DNA of 64,000 bases, from positions 558,001 to 622,000 of the forward strand of contig JAFLCX010000001.1 in the NCBI GenBank assembly GCA_017302635.1. Reading direction: 5' to 3'. The DNA comes from Hyphomicrobiales bacterium. GTDB lineage: Bacteria > Pseudomonadota > Alphaproteobacteria > Rhizobiales > Beijerinckiaceae. Below the pieces are notes generated by a model. The model was not told the DNA's origin and searched no databases. It saw only the letters and a list, made by a program, of their open reading frames with translations. Made by a program: the position numbers and the translations under genes. Shown here one piece after another: positions 36,700 to 45,232 of this stretch (within the stretch, counting starts at the first letter, position 1; every line of letters starts with the position of its first letter).

Positions 36700-38880
36700 T
36701 CAATGATGCCGGCGCCCCACATTCGCGCGGAGGGCGACGTCCGGCCCGCGCTCATCGAACTGATCGGCTTCAAGAATATTGGCCCCGAAGCGGATGCCGG
36801 CCTGTTCGCCGATCACAGCGAGCGGCACGAGAAAACGCTTGAAAGCCGCGGGCACGACAAATTCGGTCGTCTCCACCTCCGACAAATCCTGTTCGAGCAT
36901 GAAGCCGAAGGCCGCGATACCGCTGCTGATCCGGGCGATGATCACCTTCCAGAATTTCAACGGAATCTGGACCATACGCCGTTCGCCTTGCCCGAACTGG
37001 CCGAGAAAGCGCGGGTCATTCGGGCCGAGCACAGGACCTGCGAAGACGCAGAGTCGTTCGCTCGCGGCTTGCGAGAGAACGACATTTTCGAGGTCGCCCC
37101 AATTGTCTTTCCCGCGCGCCGACTGATTGAACCCGGAGACCTGCGGCGAGCAATTGGTGACGTGATACGTGTCACCATTGGCGCGACGCAGAACCGCATA
37201 GCTCTTGCCCCAGGCCACATCCTCGCGCCGCACGATGTGACCCTTGTCGAATGAGGCGTTGTCGCGTGTGAAGAACACATCGGGGAGCTGGAAGCGTGCA
37301 TCCATGCGCGGATCAAGAAACCATCTTTCCTGGTCGTTCTCGCCCAGCCCTGTCAGCCCCTTGCGGGTGTAATCCTTGCCGGGTTCAGGCATCTTGAGTT
37401 TTTTCTCAGCCGTGACATTCGCTGCCGTGATGAGGGCCAGTCGTCGCTTGGCATGCATCTGCACCGAGAAATTCTCGTAATCGAGCCGCAAGCCGCCGTT
37501 GAGGGTTTTCGCAAGAACGGCGGCGCTTGTCGGCTGCGGAGCAGGCACAGCAACGCCGAGGAAGGCCTCGTCATAGCCACGGCGCGAGGCATAGTTCGTA
37601 TCGCGGACGGGCTCGACCATCTTCTCGGTCGCCGCCGCCAGAAGCTGCTGACCACTGAGCGCCACCGAAAGCGAGCCCCCCGCACCCGGCTCGATCCGGA
37701 CGGTGACGGGAATGGTGACATCCATCGCCTGCAGAGCGGGGGACACGGCCGCCTGCCCTGTCGGCCTTTCGGAAGGAGGCTGGCCCTCTTCGTCCAGTCG
37801 GGCCCAATAGCCGGTCCACGATGGTGGCCCACCCGGTTTCGCCGCTGGGTCGAAACTCACCCCGGCATCCACCACACGCGGGTCTGCCGCAAGATCGGCG
37901 GTGGAAACCGCGAAATTGCGCCGCAAATACTCGCCACCGAAATGCAGCCCGATGACCTTCCCGGTCTCGATATGGATAACCCCGGCACCCGAAACACCTC
38001 CGAGAGTTGAGCAATCATGTGTCGGGACGTTGACCAGCTTGCCGTAGCTTTCAGTTGATTGCCGCTCGCGCAGTTTTCCGGGCTGAAGCTGCTTGATGCC
38101 AAAGCGGTTGTCATAAAGACGTGACTGCACATCCGGATCGTTGCGCGGATCGAAAGCCGGATAGCCGATCACCGCGATCTCGTGTTTCTCGAAATTTTCG
38201 CTGGAACCTGTCGAAAGGATCAGCGGTTCTGCAACCAGCCCCGCGACCTCGAGCAGTGCCATATCCCAGTAAGGATGCACCATGCGCAAGCCGGTGATGG
38301 CGGGCGCGGGATTTTCGTCGTTGTCGGGCGCGAAGGAGCGGCTGAACCCCGGTGAAATGCCCGGCACGAAGGAAAGGCCCCGATCCCCCACTCCGCTCAC
38401 GAAAATCTCGGCAACATGGCGGTTGGTCATGATGAGGCCCGGCGCCACCACGAACCCCGTGCCGCCATAAGGATACTCCGAGCCCTTGACCTCGATCCGC
38501 CCGATCGATTTCGCGGCACGGGTCAGTCTTGCCCGGATAGGCTCGTCGTTGAGGTGAAGCCAGAGCTTGTGGGTCGCGGTGTAGGTGCCGCCCTGCAGCG
38601 GCATCACTGGCCGCTTATCGGGGATGATGATGGCTTCGAGCCCGTAGCGGTGCTCTTTCGAGAGTTCCTTGCCTGAGGCCACCGATTCGATCGCCGCGTT
38701 GAGCGTTTCCGGCCTCATTTGTGGTTGGAGGCGCTCGAGGCCTGCAAGACTCTCCTGCCCTTTCCGCGCGACTTTCATGGCTTCGACCGCGTCGGAATCG
38801 ACCCGCATCGCCTCGACTCCGTTGTCATCGGCAATGTCGCACAAATAGGCCGCGATCCGAGCCGAACGATCAGTGCTCAT
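36700..38880 (-). CDS. Trypsin-like serine protease fused to DNA/RNA non-specific endonuclease
   Basis: 726 residues. An N-terminal helical part (1-100) is followed by a trypsin-like domain: GGTGFVVAPGLIMTNRHVAE (His155), YWDMALLEV (Asp206), LGGVSGAG (Ser297). A Pro-rich linker (350-440) leads to a NUC/EndA-type nuclease: MHAKRRLALITAANV, FDKGHIVRRED (DKGH at 545-548 replacing DRGH, with the catalytic His), VTNCSPQ (metal Asn) and WGDLE. Both catalytic centres look intact. No signal peptide, so the nuclease would act inside the cell, perhaps held in check or released by its own protease. Divergent from the EAD-trypsin operon. Confidence 0.88.
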   Translation of the reverse strand: MSTDRSARIAAYLCDIADDNGVEAMRVDSDAVEAMKVARKGQESLAGLERLQPQMRPETLNAAIESVASGKELSKEHRYGLEAIIIPDKRPVMPLQGGTYTATHKLWLHLNDEPIRARLTRAAKSIGRIEVKGSEYPYGGTGFVVAPGLIMTNRHVAEIFVSGVGDRGLSFVPGISPGFSRSFAPDNDENPAPAITGLRMVHPYWDMALLEVAGLVAEPLILSTGSSENFEKHEIAVIGYPAFDPRNDPDVQSRLYDNRFGIKQLQPGKLRERQSTESYGKLVNVPTHDCSTLGGVSGAGVIHIETGKVIGLHFGGEYLRRNFAVSTADLAADPRVVDAGVSFDPAAKPGGPPSWTGYWARLDEEGQPPSERPTGQAAVSPALQAMDVTIPVTVRIEPGAGGSLSVALSGQQLLAAATEKMVEPVRDTNYASRRGYDEAFLGVAVPAPQPTSAAVLAKTLNGGLRLDYENFSVQMHAKRRLALITAANVTAEKKLKMPEPGKDYTRKGLTGLGENDQERWFLDPRMDARFQLPDVFFTRDNASFDKGHIVRREDVAWGKSYAVLRRANGDTYHVTNCSPQVSGFNQSARGKDNWGDLENVVLSQAASERLCVFAGPVLGPNDPRFLGQFGQGERRMVQIPLKFWKVIIARISSGIAAFGFMLEQDLSEVETTEFVVPAAFKRFLVPLAVIGEQAGIRFGANILEADQFDERGPDVALRANVGRRHH

Positions 38881-39246
38881 GCGAAATCTCCAACGGCGAA
38901 CAGGCTATCACGACAAATAAATTAAATTAAATCATGATGATATGAGAGATAATTATCGCAAATTTCGATCAAACTCAAACAACAAGCACGCTGATGAAAT
39001 CACGATTTATTTAGGTCCACAAGATCAGTCTGCATCTTTCGTAATCCAATGCATGCCTGTTTTTGTTCATCACTATACCATTTTCGAAAGCAAATATTCG
39101 TCAGCGTACAATTCGACAATGAATTCTGGCAGGGCACCCGCATCGCCCAGCAGTGAAGAAGGTTGCGTCAGCGCATGATGCTGACAATAGTATTGCCAAC
39201 AGAGTGGCGCCCCGCAACCGGGTCGCCGGGGGCGAGCACGATCACA
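38881..39246. promoter_or_regulatory. AT-rich divergent intergenic/promoter region
   Basis: 366 bases between two protease genes that read outward. The left 200 bases are clearly AT-rich, unlike the GC-rich surroundings (AAATAAATTAAATTAAATC near 38915, ATTTATTTAGG near 39005). A 78-codon open frame here has no coding character. It most likely holds both promoters. The composition would suit H-NS/MucR-like silencing and suggests recent acquisition. Confidence 0.5.
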
Positions 39247-40359
39247 ATGCCGACATTGTCGCCGCAAGAAAACGATCAACTGATCCAGATGCTGCGGGAC
39301 TCGCTCGATATGCGTCAGTTGCGTCGCTGCCTGTATCTCGCAACCGGCGAGCCGCTCGACAAAAAATATCTCGCCGAAGGCCAGACGCTGAAAAACGCAC
39401 TGATCGACGTTGTAACCGGGCTGGAAAGGGACCAGATCACGGATCAGTTTCTGGATGTCATTTATCGCGAGAAGCCGTTCCAGTTCGAATTGCGAGCCTT
39501 CATCGCGAGGCTCTACCCGGCCATTGCGGCCGGAGAACCGTTCGAGCGGCGCGCTTTTGCCGTTCAGGAATCGGGGCGGCCGTCGCGCCGGGCGGATGCA
39601 CAGGATGAAGGACCAGCTGGCGGGGTTCCGGCTCTCCAGCGCCTGATCAAACCGGGGCTGAGCCACAAGGACCTGCGTGTCTGGCTCGATCGCATGGAAG
39701 CGATCGAACGACAGGTTTGTCGGATCGAGGCCAACGGAGCGGCTTTCGGTACGGGGTTCCTCGTGGGCCCCAAGGCCGTTCTCACCAACTGGCATGTCGT
39801 GCAGGAAGCGCGGGATCAGGGCGTCGACTCAGCTCTCGCCTGCCGGTTCGACTTCAAGCGTCTGACCACCGGGCAGACCGATGGTGGCACGCTCATCCCC
39901 ATCTCCACGATATTGGCCGAAAGCCGGTGCAGCGAAGCCGAGGAGAAGGGCGACGACCCGGATAGCCCGCCGCCCAAACCCGACGAACTGGACTACGCGC
40001 TGATCGAGTTGCCGGCCCCTCTGCCCGATCGGGGTTATATCCGGCTCGGCACGCCGCCACCCCTGAGGGCGGGTGCTCCGCTGATCATCGTCCAGCATCC
40101 GGAAGGCGATGCCATCCGCTTCGCTATCGACACAGACGCCGTGATCGGCATGATGCACAGCAACCTGCGCTTGCGCTATACGACAACGACAGAGCCGGGC
40201 TCCTCGGGCTCGCCATGCCTGACGATGGACCTCGATATCGTGGCGTTGCACCATCTGGGTGATCCGCGGCGCGTCGCACAGTTCAATCAGGGCATCCCGA
40301 TCGGGCTCGTGCGCGAATCGATCATCACCAGGAACCTTGAAGACCGGCTGGGGATTTGA
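39247..40359 (+). CDS. EAD1-like helical domain fused to trypsin-like serine protease
   Basis: 370 residues. Residues 1-95 form a helical domain (NDQLIQMLRDSLDMRQLRRC, LIDVVTGLERDQITDQFLDV, REKPFQFELRAFI) whose pattern matches effector-associated domain 1 (EAD1), an adaptor seen in bacterial conflict systems. A linker leads to a trypsin-like domain: GTGFLVGPKAVLTNWHVV (His183), DELDYALIEL (Asp249), TEPGSSGSPC (Ser320). No signal peptide. ATG at 39247 with GGGGGCGAG upstream is chosen; in-frame ATGs at 39175 and 39178 exist. EAD domains recruit effectors to sensors by like-with-like contacts; this role is inferred. First gene of a three-gene operon. Confidence 0.8.
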   Translation: MPTLSPQENDQLIQMLRDSLDMRQLRRCLYLATGEPLDKKYLAEGQTLKNALIDVVTGLERDQITDQFLDVIYREKPFQFELRAFIARLYPAIAAGEPFERRAFAVQESGRPSRRADAQDEGPAGGVPALQRLIKPGLSHKDLRVWLDRMEAIERQVCRIEANGAAFGTGFLVGPKAVLTNWHVVQEARDQGVDSALACRFDFKRLTTGQTDGGTLIPISTILAESRCSEAEEKGDDPDSPPPKPDELDYALIELPAPLPDRGYIRLGTPPPLRAGAPLIIVQHPEGDAIRFAIDTDAVIGMMHSNLRLRYTTTTEPGSSGSPCLTMDLDIVALHHLGDPRRVAQFNQGIPIGLVRESIITRNLEDRLGI

Positions 40360-40362
40360 GTG

Positions 40363-41712
40363 ATGCAGCTTTCAACCAGTTTCCGGCTTTCCGATACCGA
40401 CATCCAGAAATGGCGGGCAACGCTGTCGCGTGACCGCAACGGCCGGGGCTCTTATGATCTGGACCTTCATACGAGGAATGCCCTTGCCCGTTATCCCGGC
40501 CAGCTGGGGCGCGGAGATACGTTTCAGGAAAAGGCAACTCCGATCGAGAGGCTCGATTACTGCCTCGAGCAAATCTATCTGGAAAACAAGGATTTTTCGC
40601 GCTCATTCCTGTTGCGCGTTGTCGAAAGCTGCTGGTCCGACGAAGCGATACGGATCGAGATCGTGGATGAGACACCGGCACTGGTTCATCCCGATCCCGG
40701 CTTCGGGACCATGATCCAGACGATCAGCGCAGCCATCACCGCCATGCTCGCCCGACTGCCCGCAGCGCCGAAACGCCGCGACATTGGCGATGCCCGGATC
40801 TATCGACTGATCTGCACCAACAGGGATCAGATCCTGACGCTCAACCGGGCGCTGGTGGCACTGGAAGGAGAGAAAGCGTTTCACGACGCCCTCCAGCATT
40901 TGCAGGTTCAAGGCGATGAATGGCTTGATGCTGCACCCCCGGACGATGCCGAGAAGCCCGGCCCGTCTGCAGTTCTCGCGGGCCTCGCCCTCGGCGCCTC
41001 ACAGGCAATCCATGCCATCCTGCCGAAACTGCCGGCGCGCGACAGTGTGGCGGCACAGCGCTGCCTCGCGGTGCTGGATGATGCCAGAGTGCGGCTCGAC
41101 AGCGGCAAGCCAGATGAGGTCGAACTGGCCGTCAATGCGCTGCGCGCCATGCTTTTTCGGGAGTTGCCGGAAATTTCGGAAGGCATGTTCCAGACATGCC
41201 GCGATTTGCCCTTGCGGGAAATCCGCGCAGTCTTTGCCGGACAGGACGCAGTGATTGTCGCATTGGTGGAATTCTGCGACCGGTTGCGACGGCGGATCAT
41301 GGCCCATTCGCTCTGGCAGACCTGCGATCTCAAGGTAACGGCCATCGAACTGCTTTTTGCCAACCCCACGCCCACACTGTTTGATGATTTACGGAACCAT
41401 ATCAATGTTTTGCGTGTGAGTCTGGCCGCCCTGCTTGAAATACCCGAGCAGCAACCGGGACCGGTCGAAGAACTGGGGGACCGACTCTACGAATACGGCG
41501 AGAGCCTGCCGGAGGGTGCCGAACCGGAAACGCTCGATGTCGCGCCGGCCAGTTGGCGCAAGGCACTGAGCGATCTGCGCGAGACGGTGCGGTCAAAATT
41601 CATGGAAGAAAATCACAAGTTCACATCCGATATTCAGGAAATTCTCGCCCTGAATGAGCCACTGCGGCAGATGCTTCGCCGCGTTTCCCAATTCTGTGAT
41701 CAGAACCTCTAG
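40363..41712 (+). CDS. Large helical protein of unknown function, in EAD-protease operon
   Basis: About 449 residues, nearly all predicted helix, with no signal peptide or transmembrane segment. A separable N-terminal part (about 1-115: DIQKWRATLSRDRNGRGSYD, IERLDYCLEQIYLENKDFSR) could be another adaptor domain. The rest contains helical stretches (VAAQRCLAVLDDARVRLDSG, VALVEFCDRLRRRIMAHSLW). GTG at 40360, directly after the upstream stop, or ATG at 40363 starts it, so translation is coupled. I recognise no family. Its position suggests a scaffold, sensor or substrate of the protease. Confidence 0.7.
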   Translation: MQLSTSFRLSDTDIQKWRATLSRDRNGRGSYDLDLHTRNALARYPGQLGRGDTFQEKATPIERLDYCLEQIYLENKDFSRSFLLRVVESCWSDEAIRIEIVDETPALVHPDPGFGTMIQTISAAITAMLARLPAAPKRRDIGDARIYRLICTNRDQILTLNRALVALEGEKAFHDALQHLQVQGDEWLDAAPPDDAEKPGPSAVLAGLALGASQAIHAILPKLPARDSVAAQRCLAVLDDARVRLDSGKPDEVELAVNALRAMLFRELPEISEGMFQTCRDLPLREIRAVFAGQDAVIVALVEFCDRLRRRIMAHSLWQTCDLKVTAIELLFANPTPTLFDDLRNHINVLRVSLAALLEIPEQQPGPVEELGDRLYEYGESLPEGAEPETLDVAPASWRKALSDLRETVRSKFMEENHKFTSDIQEILALNEPLRQMLRRVSQFCDQNL

Positions 41713-41714
41713 CC

Positions 41715-43325
41715 ATGGGCTCTCAAACCTCCGCCCTTTCCGCTGCCGACCCCGTCATCGACCTGCGACGCAAGCATCAGGCGTTTCTGGCGCGCATCGG
41801 GACCAATCCGCCGGGCGCAGACGAGATCGCGGCCTTCATGGACGAGTTGCAGTCCGCCGGACGCTTGCTGCCCGACACGCCCGAGGACAAGCGGCGGAGC
41901 ACGGTTCGCAACATGCTGTTCTACTGGGCCGGCGATGCGATCGCGCGGGGGCATCGACCCAAGAATGCCCCGCTGCCCCAACTCGCGGATTTCGCGGGGG
42001 AAAGTGCGGGAGCAACTCATGAATCAGGCATCGTTCCGGAAAGGATTGCCGACGACAAGGCAGAATCGGGCAATCGCGAACCGGCGGCGGAATCTGCGGG
42101 GAGCGCCCCTCCAGAAAGTGTGCCGGTCAGTTCCCCCGAGAAGTCGCAGGGTGACAAGCCCCTCACCGATATCGAAGCTATTGCCCGGGCGCGCATCATC
42201 CTGCGCTATGGCGGCTCTGCGCGACAATGGAAACAGACCCCGCCCGAGAAAAGGGCAGATTACCTGCTGACAGGGAACCGCCTTGCCGAGGCCTCGCTTT
42301 ACGTGCAGGACGACCCCGACATCCGCGCCCATGTCGAGGCCAGCGAGAAGGCTCGTGACGCTGCGCGGGATGCGGAGATCACGCGGCGCAGCAAGCTGCA
42401 GCGGCAGAGGATCGGCATCCTGACAGGATTGGTGGTTTTCGCTTTTTCCATGGTTGGCGCGTTGTGGTGGAAATCGATCCAGTTGCAGGAGGCGCTCGAC
42501 GAAGCCGAAAAGCAACGCCAGGCCGCAGTGGCGGCGCTCAGCGCGCGCGACAGGGCCGATCGCGAAAAGGCCGCAGCCTTCGAGGTTCTCGAGGACCCGG
42601 AGCTCCGGCTGCGACAGAGCCAGCGCCAGCAAGCCGACGCGCCGCCGACCGCGAGCAATATTTCGGAGGCCCCGCGACGGCCCGCTCCACCGGCAGGAAA
42701 GCCGGAAGACGTGCCGGTGCCCATTGCCGTCGCCGAACCCTGTTCGGGCTATCTCTGGCTGGGCAGCCCGTCCGACAGTCGCCTTCTGAACGGACAATCT
42801 CCGGCAGCGCTCAAGCCGGGCGACAAGGTGACGATCAGCCTCGCCAACGACATTCGTCTGCGCGAGGCGCCACCAAGCTTCAATTACCAGATGGGGCGCC
42901 AGAATGGACTGGTGCCGGGGGGAAGCTCCGTCACCATCGAATCCCTCCTCACTCCGTATCAGCGCCCCAGTGGCGCGCAGTATTGGGCTCAGGTTCTGGT
43001 GCCTCGGCAGTTCTGCACCAGCGTTTTTGTGCAGTTCGCGGGTGCGATGCCGGCCCAACTCGATGCGATAAAGGGCGAACTGCTCAATCTGGGCGTACAG
43101 ACTCCCGAGGCCGAGGAATTGTCGAGCGCGCGCGGCAAGGCCGAAGTGCGCTATTACTGGGCATCTGATTGGCCGGTTGCACAGCAGGTCGCGACCGCGC
43201 TGGGCAAATTCACCAAGGATGGCAAGCCGCTCCGCCTGACGCCCCTGACCGATTTTCCACCGGCCGCGAAAGCCAAGGCGACCACAATCGAGGTTTGGCT
43301 TGATCTCGATCTCTTGAAGCCGTGA
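41715..43325 (+). CDS. Single-pass membrane protein with periplasmic SH3-like domain, in EAD-protease operon
   Basis: 536 residues. The cytosolic N-terminus (about 1-85) is a small helical domain (IDLRRKHQAFLARIGTNPPG, MLFYWAGDAIARG), then a disordered Ala/Pro/Glu stretch. A membrane helix lies at about 234-254 (IGILTGLVVFAFSMVGALWW), followed by a coiled coil (QLQEALDEAEKQRQAAVAAL). The periplasmic part has an SH3-like domain (SGYLWLGSPSDSR, DIRLREAPP, YWAQVLVP) and a C-terminal LytR_C-like repeat (AEVRYYWASDWPVAQQVATA). It starts 2 bases after the upstream stop. It could anchor the system in the envelope and sense wall damage. Confidence 0.7.
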   Translation: MGSQTSALSAADPVIDLRRKHQAFLARIGTNPPGADEIAAFMDELQSAGRLLPDTPEDKRRSTVRNMLFYWAGDAIARGHRPKNAPLPQLADFAGESAGATHESGIVPERIADDKAESGNREPAAESAGSAPPESVPVSSPEKSQGDKPLTDIEAIARARIILRYGGSARQWKQTPPEKRADYLLTGNRLAEASLYVQDDPDIRAHVEASEKARDAARDAEITRRSKLQRQRIGILTGLVVFAFSMVGALWWKSIQLQEALDEAEKQRQAAVAALSARDRADREKAAAFEVLEDPELRLRQSQRQQADAPPTASNISEAPRRPAPPAGKPEDVPVPIAVAEPCSGYLWLGSPSDSRLLNGQSPAALKPGDKVTISLANDIRLREAPPSFNYQMGRQNGLVPGGSSVTIESLLTPYQRPSGAQYWAQVLVPRQFCTSVFVQFAGAMPAQLDAIKGELLNLGVQTPEAEELSSARGKAEVRYYWASDWPVAQQVATALGKFTKDGKPLRLTPLTDFPPAAKAKATTIEVWLDLDLLKP

Positions 43326-43345
43326 GCGATCGCGACAGGGCTGAA

Positions 43346-44086
43346 TCAGGGCTGAAGGAAAGCAAGGAAGGCAGGGTCGAGCTCGTCATCGCGGTTCCAG
43401 CGGTGCCGGACAACAGCGATGCCTCCGGCATTGATGATCGCGTTTTCATCGCCAGGCGTTGTCGTGTGCGGCCTGCCGCGCCGGATGCGCCATGTGATCG
43501 AGTCATCATCGCGAGCGACGATCTCCGATGCATGCCCGATCTTGTCACGACCGATGCGCGCGGCGGCCGCTGGCGCGGGCAAGGTTGTCGGCAGATTGAC
43601 GCTCAACCACCCGCCATCAACCAGCCAAGCGGAACGGTTCTCCCACAAGCGCCGGATCAGCGCCTCGAGAGCCGAGATTTCAGTCTCGCCCATCGCCCCG
43701 TCCTTGGTGCGGGAAAATCCGATCGCGGGTACGCCCCAGAATGTGGCCTCACGCGCGATAGCGAGCGTGCCGGAGTAGGCGGCATCCTCGCCGGCATTGC
43801 GCCCGTCATTGACACCCGAGAGGACAAGATCGGGCGGATTGTCCCTCAGCACGAGTGTCATGGCCGCGATCACGCAATCCGCCGGGCTGCCTGAGCAGGA
43901 AAATTGCTGCGGTGCGCGGCGTGTGAGCGTGAGATCGCGATCAAACGACAATTGATGGCTGGCAGCCGTCCATTTTCGATCCGGGGCTACGATCCACAGG
44001 TCGCGCGAGATGCGCGCCGCCGCTGCCGAGAGAAATGCAAGGCCCGGAGCATCAAATCCGTCGTCATTGGCAAGCAGGATGCGCAT
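43346..44086 (-). CDS. surE: 5'/3'-nucleotidase SurE
   Basis: 246 residues. SurE removes phosphate from nucleoside 5'- and 3'-monophosphates and short polyphosphates, needing a divalent metal. The metal site is intact: MRILLANDDGFDAPGL (Asp8, Asp9), then VAPDRKWTAASHQLSF with the Ser, and VLSGVNDGRNAGEDAAYSGT with the metal Asn. Unlike the usual serS-surE-pcm context, here it is the last gene behind an ABC importer and an MBL hydrolase (6 bases after the latter), suggesting a catabolic role. Confidence 0.92.
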   Translation of the reverse strand: MRILLANDDGFDAPGLAFLSAAAARISRDLWIVAPDRKWTAASHQLSFDRDLTLTRRAPQQFSCSGSPADCVIAAMTLVLRDNPPDLVLSGVNDGRNAGEDAAYSGTLAIAREATFWGVPAIGFSRTKDGAMGETEISALEALIRRLWENRSAWLVDGGWLSVNLPTTLPAPAAAARIGRDKIGHASEIVARDDDSITWRIRRGRPHTTTPGDENAIINAGGIAVVRHRWNRDDELDPAFLAFLQP

Positions 44087-44092
44087 AGAGCC

Positions 44093-45232
44093 TCAGATCT
44101 CGATGCTGCCGCGCGGGCGGATATCGACAACGAGATTGTCGATCGATCGGGCAAAGGCTGACAATACCCCAGCAGCACAGGAATGCGCCAGCACGCGCCC
44201 AGCCCGACAAGCGAACGCAATGTCGCGATTTTCGGACAAGGTGGGGTGCGTCGGAAAGCGCAGCCAATGCGCCGCGCCCTTCTGCATCAGCCGGTCACCG
44301 GGGCTGCCACTCGGCACATGCCCGGTGAAGAGAACCGGGTACCCCTCTCGCCCGGCCCTTTCCAGAATTTGAACAGAAGGCCCGGACAGGCCCATGCCGT
44401 CGTGACACAGGAGCGGCCGGTCGGGCCAGGGTTGATCCGGCTGCCACTCAATCGTCAGTGCCAGCCGATCGCGAAGCCCAGCCGCAATGCCAGGACGCAA
44501 CCAATCGACCTGATCGAGTTGGCGCAACAGCCCTTCAAGCATTCCCGGCGCCAGCGCCGGAGGCTGCTCGACCAGAGCCAGCATCTCAAGCGAACGCCCG
44601 ATCAGAGGGGTGGGAAGGATGCAGGCGGGGTTTCGGCCGAGATATTGCCGGATGGATGCGAAGCGCATCTCGCCGCTCACGTCGTCTTCCCCGTAAGAGC
44701 CGTCAAGCATGACAAGACCAGCGACCGGTAGCGGGTCCATCGGGAAAACAGCGCTCGACGGCACCACATCACCGCAATAGAGCACCGAGCGTCCCGCCGA
44801 CGCGAGATGCACCCAGACCCCCCCGACAATGTGCCCCGAGCGTCCTGTTTCCACCCGGAAAGGACCGAGATGAAACACCCCATGCGCAGGAATAAGTTCC
44901 ACAGGCAAACTCATGGCGTGCCGATACTCGGGCTCAGGCGCGTAGGCTTTCCAGATCGCGGGCGCTTCGGCGCGGGTTTCGCGCGTCATCAGCAAACGCC
45001 CCCGAAAGCCATGCGCGACGGCCCATCCAACCGCTGCGATGTGATCCTCATGCGCATGACTGATGAGCATCGCATCGAGTCCGGCGCATTCAGCGGGGTT
45101 CAGAGCCGGGTAATAGGTCTTGGAATCAGAGGTATTGACTCCGCAATCGAGCAGCAGAGTGAAGCCCTCCGTTGAGACTGCGATTGAGGTCCGGCCTTTT
45201 TCGCCGAAGCCGCCGTAAGCCGTCGCTCTCAT
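44093..45232 (-). CDS. MBL-fold metallo-hydrolase
   Basis: 379 residues. Metallo-beta-lactamase fold with HAHEDH (His59, His61, Asp63, His64), GRSGHIVGG and YCGDVVPSS, the usual dinuclear-metal ligands. The C-terminal half (residues about 180-379) resembles the inserted/CASP-like part of longer MBL nucleases and phosphodiesterases (LFTGHVPSGSPG near 315). The ATG at 45232 overlaps the ATPase stop in an ATGA. In this operon an organophosphate or nucleotide diester substrate is plausible but inferred. Confidence 0.82.
   Translation of the reverse strand: MRATAYGGFGEKGRTSIAVSTEGFTLLLDCGVNTSDSKTYYPALNPAECAGLDAMLISHAHEDHIAAVGWAVAHGFRGRLLMTRETRAEAPAIWKAYAPEPEYRHAMSLPVELIPAHGVFHLGPFRVETGRSGHIVGGVWVHLASAGRSVLYCGDVVPSSAVFPMDPLPVAGLVMLDGSYGEDDVSGEMRFASIRQYLGRNPACILPTPLIGRSLEMLALVEQPPALAPGMLEGLLRQLDQVDWLRPGIAAGLRDRLALTIEWQPDQPWPDRPLLCHDGMGLSGPSVQILERAGREGYPVLFTGHVPSGSPGDRLMQKGAAHWLRFPTHPTLSENRDIAFACRAGRVLAHSCAAGVLSAFARSIDNLVVDIRPRGSIEI

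Noticed and set aside
38942-39178. Possible 78-codon gene in the AT-rich region
   Set aside because: No ribosome site, no motif, and composition unlike coding sequence.
42024-43058. 344-codon open frame on the - strand
   Set aside because: Antisense to the SH3-like membrane protein gene; no ribosome site or motif.
27328-43345. Genomic island integrated at tRNA-Thr
   Set aside because: The accessory region starts soon after the tRNA, but no integrase, transposase or duplicated tRNA 3' end was found downstream.
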